Made by a program: the position numbers and the translations under genes
From: Paraburkholderia polaris
GTDB lineage: Bacteria; Pseudomonadota; Gammaproteobacteria; Burkholderiales; Burkholderiaceae
Direction of reading: 5' to 3'
Length of the DNA stretch: 32,721 nt
NCBI RefSeq assembly: GCF_012927345.1
Contig: NZ_JABBGJ010000069.1
Location: 1 to 32,721 of the forward strand
Notes under the pieces: model-generated
Told to the model about the DNA's origin: nothing
The model's database searches: none
What the model saw: the letters and a program-made list of their open reading frames with translations, nothing else
Shown here: positions 15,529 through 24,396 of the stretch, in pieces
Position numbering within the stretch: the stretch's first letter is position 1
Layout of the letters: every line of letters starts with the position of its first letter

Positions 15529-16830
15529 TTATCGCTGTACATCCTCGCCGACCCGCTCGACCGGCGGAATCGTATAGTCCTTCGACAGGATCGCCTCGCG
15601 CGGATGGTACATGCGCAGGATGAGATAGAACCGGCCCGCGGGTGCAGGCAACCAGTTCGAGTGACCCTGCTGCGGCTGCCCGTGCTGGATCAGGATCTCG
15701 AGCGAACCATCCGGGCCGTAGCGCAGATCACGCGTGCGATCGCCGATCGCATAGCGCCGGATCGGGTTGTCCACGAAACAGAAATCACTGCCGTAAATGG
15801 ATACTGACCAGAAGGCATCCACTGGGGGCAGCTCGCCAGCAGGAAAGCGCAAGACGTAGCCATGCTCGCCGTTGAGTTGCTCGCCGTTCCTGTCGAAGTC
15901 GCACAGCGCATAGAGCGCCTCTTCGCTCGCGAGCGCGCCGAGGCCTTTCATAGCGGTACAGGCTCGCGCCAGATAATCCGTGCCCAATCGGCCACCCGCA
16001 TAGTTGATCGACCATGAGCGCGCGCGACGGCTACGGGTATGACCTTCGACGATCTCGAGACCGGCCGCAACCGCCCTTCGCAAGGCCGCCACCTGCGCGT
16101 CGCCGAGCGCATCGACATCGAACTCGCGATCCGGTGCGATGCCGATGCGGGAAAACTGGGCAACGAGCCCCGTGTCCGCCGCAGGCGGCGGATCGTCGGC
16201 CATCGCGCTCGCGAGGTTCGCGAAGAACGTCTCGCCTGACTCAGCCCAAGGCCGGTAGCCCGCGACCGCGCGCGGCAAGCGGCCCGGCGCCGTTACACGC
16301 AGGGTGAAGCCTGCCTGGAAAGCGCAGGCCTCCTCCATGTCTTCGACACCGTCGATCAGCACACGTCCGAGCATCCACACGAGATTGGTCGGGCAGCGGA
16401 TTTCGACCGAACCGGGCGGCAGCGAGCCCGACCAGTTGGGCCCGACGATTGCAAAGGTCGCCGCCGACGGACCCCCCATGCGCGGGCCGAGGTTTTGAAA
16501 ATTATTGCTGTACGCGTCGATGAATTCCATCACGAAGTAACGCCCGGTCGGCGCCGGCGTCGAGAGCATGACGGGGCCGTCAGCAAGATTCAGCCAGGCC
16601 ATCGAGTAGAGCAGATCATTCGCAGGCGTCACCACGTCGCGGTCCTCGTGTGTCCACGGCCGCGGGCAATGCGAGAACTGATTGATCGGCGCGCGCCCGT
16701 TGTTCTGCGGCTCGTCTACGGCGGTCATGAGCGCGCACGTGCGCACGATCTCGACGAGTGGATAACCGTATATGAATGCCTGAACGCCTGCGACGTAAGC
16801 CCATTCCTGCTGTGCATTGCCAGTGGTCAT
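15529..16830 (-). CDS. DUF1254/DUF1214 protein, cytoplasmic-type (no signal peptide)
   Basis: Function unknown. The 433-residue chain has an N-terminal DUF1254 domain (about 15-170: FIYGYPLVEIVRTCALM, VVTPANDLLYSMAWLNLADGPVML, GRYFVMEFIDAYSNNFQNLGPR) and a C-terminal DUF1214 domain (about 300-420: LRFPAGELPPVDAFWSVSIYG, NPIRRYAIGDRTRDLRYG, NWLPAPAGRFYLILRMYHP). I chose ATG 16830 because GGAG lies eight bases upstream and the domain begins soon after; a longer open frame continues upstream without support. Most DUF1254 proteins I know of are exported, but no signal peptide is present here. It is divergent from a second DUF1254 gene and shares the predicted operator, so probable co-regulation by the double-IclR protein follows. 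Confidence 0.88.
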   Translation of the reverse strand: MTTGNAQQEWAYVAGVQAFIYGYPLVEIVRTCALMTAVDEPQNNGRAPINQFSHCPRPWTHEDRDVVTPANDLLYSMAWLNLADGPVMLSTPAPTGRYFVMEFIDAYSNNFQNLGPRMGGPSAATFAIVGPNWSGSLPPGSVEIRCPTNLVWMLGRVLIDGVEDMEEACAFQAGFTLRVTAPGRLPRAVAGYRPWAESGETFFANLASAMADDPPPAADTGLVAQFSRIGIAPDREFDVDALGDAQVAALRRAVAAGLEIVEGHTRSRRARSWSINYAGGRLGTDYLARACTAMKGLGALASEEALYALCDFDRNGEQLNGEHGYVLRFPAGELPPVDAFWSVSIYGSDFCFVDNPIRRYAIGDRTRDLRYGPDGSLEILIQHGQPQQGHSNWLPAPAGRFYLILRMYHPREAILSKDYTIPPVERVGEDVQR

Positions 16831-16944
16831 TCGAGAAACTCCATGAGGATCTGCTTGCGTGCGCGAGAGCGCACGGGAGGCGGGACATCGGGACCCGTTT
16901 GCAAGCCTGAGGAGCGCAAAGTATAGGCAGCGGATGCCTCGTGA

Positions 16945-16967
16945 GTGTTTAACATAGCGAAACCCTA
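16945..16967. promoter_or_regulatory. Predicted IclR operator, copy 2
   Basis: These 23 bases are identical to 9262-9284, with core GTTTAACATAGCGAAAC at 16947-16963. It lies in the gap between the two divergent DUF1254 genes. Finding the same block before two divergent gene sets, one containing the IclR regulator itself, is the main evidence that it is an operator. Confidence 0.65.
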
Positions 16968-16990
16968 ATTCCGTTATCTGGCCGTCCCGG

Positions 16991-17002
16991 TAGGCTTGAC
17001 CC
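16991..17002 (+). promoter_or_regulatory. Conserved promoter-like box before the second DUF1254 gene
   Basis: TAGGCTTGACCC begins 44 bp after the operator core start, exactly as at 9308. The embedded TTGACC followed about 15 bp later by TATAGC (17018-17023) could also serve as -35 and -10. Confidence 0.4.
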
Positions 17003-17035
17003 GAGTCCTTCCCATCTATAGCCGGAGCGGCATCC

Positions 17036-18397
17036 ATGTCTTGTTCTGCAAGTGAAAACATCACCGCACTCGCCCGCGATGCGGTGCTCTATACCCTGCC
17101 TCTATTCGAAATGGCACGAGTGCGCGCAGCGATGTGTCCGCGCCGCGACGACAGCGGTCAATTCGCCGGCGACAGTCCGGATTCGACACTCGGCTGGGTC
17201 AATCAGCTGGTGCGTGGGCGCCAGTTGCTGGGCCCGCAGAACCGCGAAGTCGTGACGCCCAATAACGACACGCTCTACCTCAGCACATGGCTGGACGTGG
17301 GCGACGAACCGCTTGTACTGGAAGTGCCCGACACGGCGGCCCGCTACTACGTACTCGGTCTGCTTGACTTCTACACCAATCCGTTCGAATCCATCGGCAC
17401 GCGCACGACCGGCAATGGCGCGCGGCGTTTTCTTCTCTATTACGGCGATGTTGCGCCGCCCGCCGATGACGATCTCACGCCTATCGCCTGCCCCACACGC
17501 GACGTCTGGCTGATCGGCCGCCTCCTGGTCGACGGAATGGACGATCTGGCCGCCGCGCGTGCCCTGCAGGATCGTTTCGTGTTGAAGACACTCAGCGGCC
17601 ACCCCGCAGCACGGCGTTTTGACGTCGGCATGGCGCGACGTGCTGCGCTCGGCGATCCGCGCCTTTATGCGGCGGTGGTCAACGCGGCGCTCGTGCGCAA
17701 TCCTCCGCCTGCCGCGGAATCCGCGGTCGTCGCTCAGTATGCTGCCGTCGGCATCGGTGCAAACATTGACGTCTCGGTGCTTGAGGCGCCCAAGCTCGCC
17801 GCGCTCGGCAGCGCGCTCGATCAGGTGATCGGCGAACTGGGCGCGCCCCAGCCGTCGGCGCTCGGTGGCGGATGGTTCCTGCCAGTGGAAGTCGGCGCTT
17901 CATTCGGCGACGACTACCTGACGCGCGCGCACGTCAGCCGGAACTACATCGGCGCGCTCGGCGTCGAGGAAGCGATGTACGTCACCGCCGACTGCGACAG
18001 CGAAGGACGGCCGCTCGACGGGCGCTATACGTACGAACTGTCGTTCCCGCCTGACGGAATTCCGCAGGCGCAGGCATTTTGGTCGATCACGATGTACGAC
18101 AAAACCTCGTGCATGCTGGTGGATAACGTGATCGACCGATATTCGATCGGGGATCGCTCACCCCAACTGCGCTACGACGAGCACGGCCTGTCATTGCGCT
18201 TATCGGCAGCGCCACCGGTCGACGCCTCAACGCGATCCAACTGGCTGCCTGCGCCAGACGGCCTGTTTTACATCATGCTTCGCATCTACATACCGAGCGC
18301 GGCCCATCTCGAGCAACGTTTTCACTATCCGCCGATTCGCCGCGTGCAACCCCAGGAAGGCGGCGTACGTACCGACCAGAACAGCATGGCGAGTTGA
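17036..18397 (+). CDS. DUF1254/DUF1214 protein, second of the divergent pair
   Basis: Function unknown; 453 residues. DUF1254 motifs: DAVLYTLPLFEMARVRAAM, REVVTPNNDTLYLSTWLDVGDEPLVLEVPD, RYYVLGLLDFYTNPFESIGTRTTG. DUF1214 motifs: ELSFPPDGIPQAQAFWSITMYD, NVIDRYSIGDRSPQLRYDEHG and NWLPAPDGLFYIMLRIYIP. No signal peptide is present (MSCSASENITALARDA). ATG 17036 has CCGGAG eight bases upstream. It is homologous to, but clearly diverged from, the minus-strand neighbour at 15529. The MFS copy-2 gene follows after 39 bases, probably in one transcript. With the shared operator, this links the pair to the CoA ligase operon. Confidence 0.9.
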   Translation: MSCSASENITALARDAVLYTLPLFEMARVRAAMCPRRDDSGQFAGDSPDSTLGWVNQLVRGRQLLGPQNREVVTPNNDTLYLSTWLDVGDEPLVLEVPDTAARYYVLGLLDFYTNPFESIGTRTTGNGARRFLLYYGDVAPPADDDLTPIACPTRDVWLIGRLLVDGMDDLAAARALQDRFVLKTLSGHPAARRFDVGMARRAALGDPRLYAAVVNAALVRNPPPAAESAVVAQYAAVGIGANIDVSVLEAPKLAALGSALDQVIGELGAPQPSALGGGWFLPVEVGASFGDDYLTRAHVSRNYIGALGVEEAMYVTADCDSEGRPLDGRYTYELSFPPDGIPQAQAFWSITMYDKTSCMLVDNVIDRYSIGDRSPQLRYDEHGLSLRLSAAPPVDASTRSNWLPAPDGLFYIMLRIYIPSAAHLEQRFHYPPIRRVQPQEGGVRTDQNSMAS

Positions 18398-18436
18398 GAC
18401 CAGACCGGCGTTCAGGAATAAAACCAAGGAGGAGAC

Positions 18437-19783
18437 ATGTTCCAGTCAACCCGCCCATGGCGCGCGTGGGTCGTGGTCGCCATGATGTTCCTGTTCATGC
18501 TGATCAATTTCGCCGATAAGGCTGTGATTGGTCTTGCGGCCGTGCCGATGATGCACGACCTGGGACTGTCGCCCGAGCAATTGGGCCTCGTCGGCAGCAG
18601 CTTTTTCGTTCTTTTTTCGGTCTCCGGCATCCTGTTCGGCTTTGCTGCCAACCGGATCAAAACGAAATGGCTGCTGATGCTGCTATCGCTCGTATGGGCC
18701 GCGGTGCAATTCCCACTGGTCGGTACCGTGTCGTTTCCATTGCTGATTGCATGTCGCATCGTATTGGGCGCCGGCGAGGGCCCAGCCTTCGCATTGGCCA
18801 TTCACGCCACGTACAAGTGGTTTGGTAACAGCAAGCGCAACATTCCCACCGCCATCGTTCAGCAAGGCGCCAACACCGGCATGCTCGTGGCGGGGCCGTG
18901 CCTCACGTGGCTGATGATTCACTATGACTGGCATAGCGCATTCCTCGCGCTCGGTATCGTTGGCGTAATCTGGACAGTCCTCTGGTTGGTCTTCGGTGCG
19001 GAAGGCACGGTCGACGAGCATCCCCCGGAACAAGTCGCGGACGCGCCTGCGCCGGACACCTCGCGCGTGCCCTATCGGACACTTACCGCGGATCGGACAC
19101 TGCTCGGCACCTTCGTTCTTTCGTTCGTCGGGTTCCTGGTGCTTTCGCTCTGTTTTACCTGGTTCCCCGCCTACCTGCGGCTCGGCCTGGGTTATTCCGC
19201 AACCGAGGCTGGCTGGCTGTTTTCCGTTATCGTCGGCGCGTCGATACCGGCGTCGCTCGCGATGTCGTGGTTCTCCCAGTACCTTTTCGGCAAAGGTGTG
19301 TCGTCGCGCATCTCACGCGGGTACATGGCGAGTGGCTCGATCGCGGTAACCGGGCTTGCGTTTCTTTGCACGGCGGCTGACGTGAGCGCGACGACGAAGA
19401 TCGTATGCCTAACCATCGGCGCTGGACTGGGGCAACTGATTTTTCTGTTCGGCCCGTTGATGATCGGTGAAGTCACACCTTCCCGGCAGCGCGGCGCGTG
19501 GCTCGCCATCAACAATTCGGTCGCAACCCTCGCCGGCCTGATCGCACCGGCGCTGATGGGCCGCTTTGTCGGCGCCGCGCATGGCCGCGCAATCGGCTTT
19601 GAGCACGGCTTCCTGATTCTCGGGTCCATCCTGCTTGCAGCGAGCGTTGCCGCATTCTGGTTGATAGATCCTGAAAAATCGATGCGTCGGTTGCGAGGCC
19701 TTGCCGTCCTCGATTCTGCAACCGATCGGAAGACTGTTCATGTGAAGACTTGCGGGCGGGACGAACCCGCCGGCATAAATTGA
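18437..19783 (+). CDS. MFS transporter, anion:cation symporter-like (copy 2)
   Basis: A 448-residue inner-membrane transporter with about 12 hydrophobic segments. It is nearly the same as the protein at 14098 through the first 200 residues (MFLFMLINFADKAVIGLAA, GFAANRIKTKWLL, GAGEGPAFALAIHATYKWF, QQGANTGMLVAGPCLTWL) and diverges mainly in the central loop and the tail. AAGGAGGAG precedes ATG 18437, a very strong ribosome binding site. It follows the DUF1254 gene closely. Two paralogous importers within one predicted regulon suggest uptake of two related acids, or a recent duplication of an [MFS + DUF1254] module (inference). Confidence 0.92.
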   Translation: MFQSTRPWRAWVVVAMMFLFMLINFADKAVIGLAAVPMMHDLGLSPEQLGLVGSSFFVLFSVSGILFGFAANRIKTKWLLMLLSLVWAAVQFPLVGTVSFPLLIACRIVLGAGEGPAFALAIHATYKWFGNSKRNIPTAIVQQGANTGMLVAGPCLTWLMIHYDWHSAFLALGIVGVIWTVLWLVFGAEGTVDEHPPEQVADAPAPDTSRVPYRTLTADRTLLGTFVLSFVGFLVLSLCFTWFPAYLRLGLGYSATEAGWLFSVIVGASIPASLAMSWFSQYLFGKGVSSRISRGYMASGSIAVTGLAFLCTAADVSATTKIVCLTIGAGLGQLIFLFGPLMIGEVTPSRQRGAWLAINNSVATLAGLIAPALMGRFVGAAHGRAIGFEHGFLILGSILLAASVAAFWLIDPEKSMRRLRGLAVLDSATDRKTVHVKTCGRDEPAGIN

Positions 19784-19853
19784 GCCCGAGCTTGACCACC
19801 ACGTTTTCGGATCTATGGAAAATGCGCGCCGTAAGCACTTCCACCTGGCTAGA

Positions 19854-20903
19854 TCAATTGACTGGTTGAGGAGCCGGAAAAGTCCACGCGCCGCTAAGAA
19901 TTGCGGCGCCTGGGCGGTACAGTCGCACGGTGTAGTTCCAACCTGCGACCACGGGCAGGCAATTCGGCACCTGTCCATCGCAGCCGCCGAACTGCATCGT
20001 TATCGACCCATCGTTACCTTTCTTCGCGGTGAGGTTGTTGATCGAGTATGCGTTTAACGCGTTCTTCTCAAAGTGCCCTTGGGCGTCGTACACGCTCACC
20101 GACCAGAAAGCGTCCACGGGGACATCCTTGACCGAAACCCGATAGACAGGCCTTCCGTCATTGTTTGCGGGCGTAAAGTTGAGGTAGGTTGCGTCCTTGT
20201 CGGGATTACCACCCCACGCTGCCGCGGCTCCGACCAGGCGTCGCACCGGGTCGACCTCCTCCCTGGTGCCGAACGCTCGCTTGAAATCCGGGATGGTCGA
20301 AGCGAGAATCAGCAACGCGTCGTGAATCTTCTTCTGGCTCACGGCATCCCAGTTAGGTATCTCGAGCCTGCCCGGTGACTTCTGGCTGACCGTGATCGCG
20401 TCCTGCAGGGCGTGGACCTGCTTGATGTCGTTTTGGCTATTCGGGTCAACCAGCGTTCGTATCCCGACGACGACGTAACGCGTACCCACACTCTCTCGGG
20501 TGAGGATATGCGTACCCGCACCGTAAAATACGTTCGGCACATAGTGGTCCTCGTTAATAACCTGCATCGCCATATAACGGGCACCTGGATCAGGCATCTC
20601 GATCGTCACGGGTCCGGCGTCGAGGTCGAAGACTCCCGATGAATACAGCGTGTCGCGGTTCAGGCGGATGACGATCTGACGCTCAATCGACGCGGGCTGC
20701 CGCCGATGGAACAGTTTGCCTAGTCCCCCTTGCTTTGCCAACGCAACCACATACATGTCGGATTCTGCTCGAACAAAATTGTCGACGGTAACAGGAATGG
20801 TCGTACCTGATGGAGGAGCCGCGAAGGTTTGCGATTGGGCGGTGCCAATGGCTGCGAGAAAAATGCCTGCGACGCAGGTGGCAATCGGTGCAGTTTTCTT
20901 CAT
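19854..20903 (-). CDS. Exported DUF1254/DUF1214 protein
   Basis: Function unknown; 349 residues. The N-terminus MKKTAPIATCVAGIFLAAIGTAQS is a clear Sec signal peptide, so it should be periplasmic. DUF1254 part: VDNFVRAESDMYVVALAKQGGLGKLFHRR, IVIRLNRDTLYSSGVFDLDAGPVTIEMPDPGARYMAMQVIN. DUF1214 part: RVSVKDVPVDAFWSVSVYDAQGHF, NAYSINNLTAKKGNDGSITMQFGG, NCLPVVAGWNYTVRLYRPG. ATG 20903 was chosen because the signal peptide starts there; a TTG at 20918 would add five residues. It is convergent with the MFS gene. No copy of the predicted IclR operator is seen before it, so its control probably differs from the other two DUF1254 genes. Confidence 0.9.
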   Translation of the reverse strand: MKKTAPIATCVAGIFLAAIGTAQSQTFAAPPSGTTIPVTVDNFVRAESDMYVVALAKQGGLGKLFHRRQPASIERQIVIRLNRDTLYSSGVFDLDAGPVTIEMPDPGARYMAMQVINEDHYVPNVFYGAGTHILTRESVGTRYVVVGIRTLVDPNSQNDIKQVHALQDAITVSQKSPGRLEIPNWDAVSQKKIHDALLILASTIPDFKRAFGTREEVDPVRRLVGAAAAWGGNPDKDATYLNFTPANNDGRPVYRVSVKDVPVDAFWSVSVYDAQGHFEKNALNAYSINNLTAKKGNDGSITMQFGGCDGQVPNCLPVVAGWNYTVRLYRPGAAILSGAWTFPAPQPVN

Positions 20904-21297
20904 GAATCGTCCGTTCAATTATTCAAATAGGGGCAACAATTTTTCGATGGCGGTAGGTTACAGTCTTTAGCGGCCCGCTAGGCCGACCTTAAAATCTGAT
21001 GTGGTGGCCGGGTATCGGCGCTGTTACGAAAGAGCGTCGAGCCGCTGGCCGCGCGATTCCCTCGAACGGCACAAAGTGGCCGCGTCCCTTGAAAAATTCA
21101 TCGTCGATGCGATAGCCCTCTTCAGATCGCAAGCTCGCCGAGTTGTCCATTTTCGTCAGAGTCGCGCTTCAGCGAAAAAGGATTGCTGGCGTCGGCAGAT
21201 AAGGCGCATCCGTTGCGTTTGAAACGAAGTGCAGAGTCTGGAGGGGCGGCGAAGCGCACCCTTCCAGAGTTGCGCGATGCCAACCGCCTAACAATCC
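20904..21297. other. Gap with possible decayed coding sequence
   Basis: No intact gene. On the minus strand a short frame ending near 20991 (GYRIDDEFFKGRGHFVPFEG, terminal HHIRF) seems to continue in a second frame upstream (NPFSLKRDSDENGQLGEL). It looks like a frameshifted gene end that I cannot name. On the plus strand KSVEPLAAR near 21040 resembles an IS701 transposase motif, but too little remains to be sure. Confidence 0.25.
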
Positions 21298-22653
21298 CTA
21301 GTTTCCCTGTTTACATCCGAGCGTCTCAAAAGCAGCCGTCGACATGTACGTAATGGTTGGCAGGTAGGAACCGACGACGGAAGACTCGTCGCCCGGTGTT
21401 TTGGTGTTTTGGATCGCATTCGGAAAAACCACGCTCGGAAGCATGTTTCGCATAATAAGGAACCCGTCATCGATATGACCGGCGCCGTCGCCTGCGTCGG
21501 ACCATGTGATGAAACCGCGTCCGCATGCCGCTGTTGCGTTACCTGGCATATCCGCGGCACGGCTGACGACGATAGTGTAGTTCCCATTCGCGTCGACGGG
21601 TACCTGCTCATCGGAGAGACAGGCAGTAGCCTTTTGCGTGTAGAACTCGTTGCTGCAAATGGACCAGTAGCGCAACTGGCCCGTTGACATGGTGGCGGCG
21701 TCGTTGAACGTTCTAGGCGTAGTCGGCACGCGCCCTTGCAGGACAACGACAGCCCCGTACGCCCGACTGATAAACGCGGCAACGTAAGCGTTATCAAGGT
21801 TCGCGAAGTATCCGACCTGACGCACTGGATTGCCGCCGCATTTTCCGTAGAACGCGCACTGCAAACCAAACTGCGTGTTGTACTGGGCTCTCCAAACGCT
21901 GGGGCTCATCGCCGGGAAGCCTGCAGGCAATCCGGATTGATCCCGCAGTGCCGCATAGGTTGCGGCAGGCAGCAACTGGGATACGACCGCTGTCTGCACA
22001 GGTGACAACACGCTACAGGCCTGCGCGTCAGTCAATATAGTGCCGTCTGCCTGTTGCACCTGAAGGTGAGGAAGACCGACCCCGCCCGTCGCGTCGGAAC
22101 CTTTGTCCGCGACATATACGCGATACCAGACCGTGATTGTCTGACCGTATTCGCTGTTCGCGTAAAGCGTGTTAGGGGTGGCCGTTCCCGAAGCCGCCGT
22201 CGGCACGATTTCCACCGTGTAGTTGCGGTTGGCCGCATAGCGTGCGGCACCCGGCACAAAGGGATTTGTCGAACCGGCATCCGGCGCAATCTGATAGTCG
22301 GTCAGCGCTACAGCCGGTGCATTGTTGGTTTGATAACTGTTGAACGACATGTACCTTGAATAGGCGAATTGCCCTTTTAGAAATACGCGCGCACCCGCTG
22401 GAATCTTGAATTGTGCGGACCAGTAGGTCGCGCCCGAGTCAGGGTACGCTTCGTTGACCTCGCCGACCGCCGTACCGATAGGGCCTTGCCACAAACAGGT
22501 CGTCATTGCGTGCGCGACAGAAAAGCTGGCCGGAAGCGGTTGTGCAGTATCGATACCGCCGCCGCACCCTGACATCGCTACTGCGCCAAGCATAACCAAT
22601 CCCCTTAACATAACTGACTTCAATATCAAACGCTTACTCTTGCATGTTCTCAT
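21298..22653 (-). CDS. Predicted lipoprotein of unknown function
   Basis: A 451-residue chain. LVMLGAVAMSGC gives a lipobox with lipidated Cys30, so it should be anchored in the outer or inner membrane. The body has GARVFLKGQFAYSRYMSFNSYQT, NRNYTVEIVP, and ITVWYRVYVADKGSDATGGVGLPHL, a pattern that loosely recalls DUF1254/DUF1214-type barrels; this is an impression, not a domain match. Several paired cysteines (C-AFYGKC, SICS, ACL) suggest disulfides. I chose ATG 22653, with GGGAG 11 bases upstream; ATG 22611 would give a shorter, more standard signal peptide. The open frame continues upstream to 22848 without support. It is divergent from the first Crp/Fnr gene. Confidence 0.75.
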   Translation of the reverse strand: MRTCKSKRLILKSVMLRGLVMLGAVAMSGCGGGIDTAQPLPASFSVAHAMTTCLWQGPIGTAVGEVNEAYPDSGATYWSAQFKIPAGARVFLKGQFAYSRYMSFNSYQTNNAPAVALTDYQIAPDAGSTNPFVPGAARYAANRNYTVEIVPTAASGTATPNTLYANSEYGQTITVWYRVYVADKGSDATGGVGLPHLQVQQADGTILTDAQACSVLSPVQTAVVSQLLPAATYAALRDQSGLPAGFPAMSPSVWRAQYNTQFGLQCAFYGKCGGNPVRQVGYFANLDNAYVAAFISRAYGAVVVLQGRVPTTPRTFNDAATMSTGQLRYWSICSNEFYTQKATACLSDEQVPVDANGNYTIVVSRAADMPGNATAACGRGFITWSDAGDGAGHIDDGFLIMRNMLPSVVFPNAIQNTKTPGDESSVVGSYLPTITYMSTAAFETLGCKQGN

Positions 22654-23423
22654 GACTCGATTGTCTCCCGGTTTGCTATCTTGTCTGCCACTCTTGGTTT
22701 GGTTGCTGCTAAAGCGCATGCCCCCTCGATATAGTCGAGAAGCTACCGGCAAAGCCGGCCGAGATTCTGTCGTCTCCAGCGGCCAGTATGCCTCGAGGCC
22801 AATATCTATTAAAACGTTAAGCGCCTTGTTGAAGGCGGATAGCGCCATGGCGCCGGCCGCCTCGCTCCCGTTGTCAGGAGGCGCCTCATATACGAGGCTA
22901 TTGACTCGCCCGGCAACGCCGCGTCACTCGCGCAATAACTTCCTTTCCACGCGCTCCGGAACTGCCAATCACTCGCGCCAAAAATTGCAAACCTGCCATC
23001 CCCGTCCGGTTTGTGACGCCGGCGCAGCGTCATGTAGACATCGACCAGGATATCCTGGCTCGCCGCGCGGCGCACTTCGAGACTGCACGGCAACATAATC
23101 CTCTGCGCTGGAAGGGCCGCACGCGCAACTGGCAGCGCACATAACCAGGCGCGAAGGCTGCCTAAAATCTATTGTTGAGGCGACAACTCAACTTGAAAAT
23201 TTTCTTGCGCGAACTCATACTGCTTTCTCTTTTCTATGCGTGCTGTCTTTATCCGGCAACTTATGACGCTTTGCGTGTTTGGGTCAAGGCGAGTGAGGCA
23301 GCTCCCGCAAAGCCTTGGATGCGTGGCAACTCGCATATGTGTCACGATTCATGATGCAAGAGTTGACTCGGCAAGACTGCTCAATTTTTGACGATTTAGG
23401 GCTAGTACCGATGCGTGTTCAGC
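22654..23423. other. 770-bp intergenic region between lipoprotein and Crp/Fnr copy 1
   Basis: No convincing gene. A 95-codon minus-strand frame (22809-23096) containing VYMTLRRRHKPDGDG has no domain I recognise and no clear ribosome site. The last 115 bases (from 23309) are the leader shared with the second Crp/Fnr copy. The region should hold the divergent promoters of both flanking genes. Confidence 0.4.
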
Positions 23424-24139
23424 ATGAAGATCTTCTTCGATAATCCCTGGTTCGAAAGCTTGCCCCGAACTGACGCCGACGCATTGCTGGCTGCCGCAAG
23501 GCCTAGGCATTTGGCCAAGGGAGCGGTTCTTTTTCGGCAGGGAGACCCGTTCAATGAATCGCGCGATGGTTTTTTTGGCGTTGCCAGGGGGGCGATCAAA
23601 TTCTTCGTTATACATCCCGACGGCAACGAGGCGATTCTGACCATCATCGAAGCTGGCAATTGGTTTGGCGAGGTGATGCTACTGGATCGGCAACCGCGGA
23701 CCACCGCAACGGTTGCGCTCGAGGACACGGAACTGCTCGTCGTTAGGCCTGAGGTCTTCGAGGCGATGATGCACCGCAACTCGTTCGCGCAGGCCATCGC
23801 CGTGCTGGAGGCTAGACGATTGCAGAGCGCGTTCGGGGTTGTGGCGGACGTCGCACTACGACGCATGCATACGCGCGTGGCACGCCGTCTTGTCTTGTTG
23901 GCGCATGGTGATGTCACTCAGTCCAATAGCGGACGCCGCACCATAGACACGTCGCAGGACAATATTGCGATGATGTTGGGCGTGAGTCGCACGACACTAA
24001 ACAAAGAATTGCGAGCCTTGGAAAAAGTTGGCGCCATTCAGTTGCGCTATGGTCATATCGAAGTCATGGATATGGAATTGCTTGTCAACGCTTCAAAATA
24101 GTTCTCGAACTTCGGGAAGGTAAGGCTGAGATTTTCGTT
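23309..24139 (+). repeat. Segmental duplication, copy 1 (Crp/Fnr gene plus flanks)
   Basis: The block aligns with 30045-30876 through about 115 bp of leader (for example GCATATGTGTC and the TTGACGATT region), the whole regulator gene and about 35 bp of 3' flank (TCGAACTTC, ATTTTCGTT). Confidence 0.85.
23424..24101 (+). CDS. Crp/Fnr-family transcriptional regulator (copy 1)
   Basis: A 225-residue regulator. The N-terminal cyclic-nucleotide-binding-like barrel (about 12-120) contains GAVLFRQGDPFNE, FVIHPDGNEAILTIIEAGNWFGEVMLLD and RTTATVALEDTELLVV. A dimerisation helix follows, then the HTH_Crp domain (about 150-222) with DTSQDNIAMMLGVSRTTLNKELRALEKVGAI. It has none of the N-terminal cysteines needed for an FNR iron-sulfur cluster, so it probably senses a small molecule or another signal. 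ATG 23424 matches the start of copy 2; no strong SD is visible. It is a paralogue of the gene at 30163. The divergent lipoprotein gene is a candidate target. Confidence 0.9.
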   Translation: MKIFFDNPWFESLPRTDADALLAAARPRHLAKGAVLFRQGDPFNESRDGFFGVARGAIKFFVIHPDGNEAILTIIEAGNWFGEVMLLDRQPRTTATVALEDTELLVVRPEVFEAMMHRNSFAQAIAVLEARRLQSAFGVVADVALRRMHTRVARRLVLLAHGDVTQSNSGRRTIDTSQDNIAMMLGVSRTTLNKELRALEKVGAIQLRYGHIEVMDMELLVNASK

Positions 24140-24182
24140 GGTCAATCTGGTCGAATTTTGAGTGGCCGTATTTGCCCTTGAT

Positions 24183-24233
24183 TGTGCTGAGAAAGTCTTA
24201 TTCGGTTTTTGGGGTGGTCGACTTTTCAGCACA
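24183..24233. repeat. Imperfect inverted repeat, possible insertion-element relic
   Basis: TGTGCTGAGAAAGTC (24183-24197) and GACTTTTCAGCACA (24220-24233) are reverse complements except for one substitution or indel. The rest of 24102-24396 holds no gene. It may be the collapsed ends of a lost element, or a stem-loop. Confidence 0.5.
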
Positions 24234-24396
24234 TTTTCGACGTCTTAACGATCGGTCAAGCGAGATTTGAGAAAGTTAAGGAAGGTCTGATGCGGACGCA
24301 TCGCGGATTGCAAGCAGTTCCACGATATTGACTGTCAGGTTTAGGCAGCATGCTTATGTCATCTTCCCTATAGGGTCCTCACCCCGGTCCAACCTG

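Noticed and set aside
16831..17064. N-terminal extension of the minus-strand DUF1254 gene
   Set aside because: It would run through the predicted operator and into the divergent gene; ATG 16830 has a good ribosome site.
22809..23096. 95-codon minus-strand frame before Crp/Fnr copy 1
   Set aside because: It has no recognisable family or start signal, so it is mentioned only in the gap entry.
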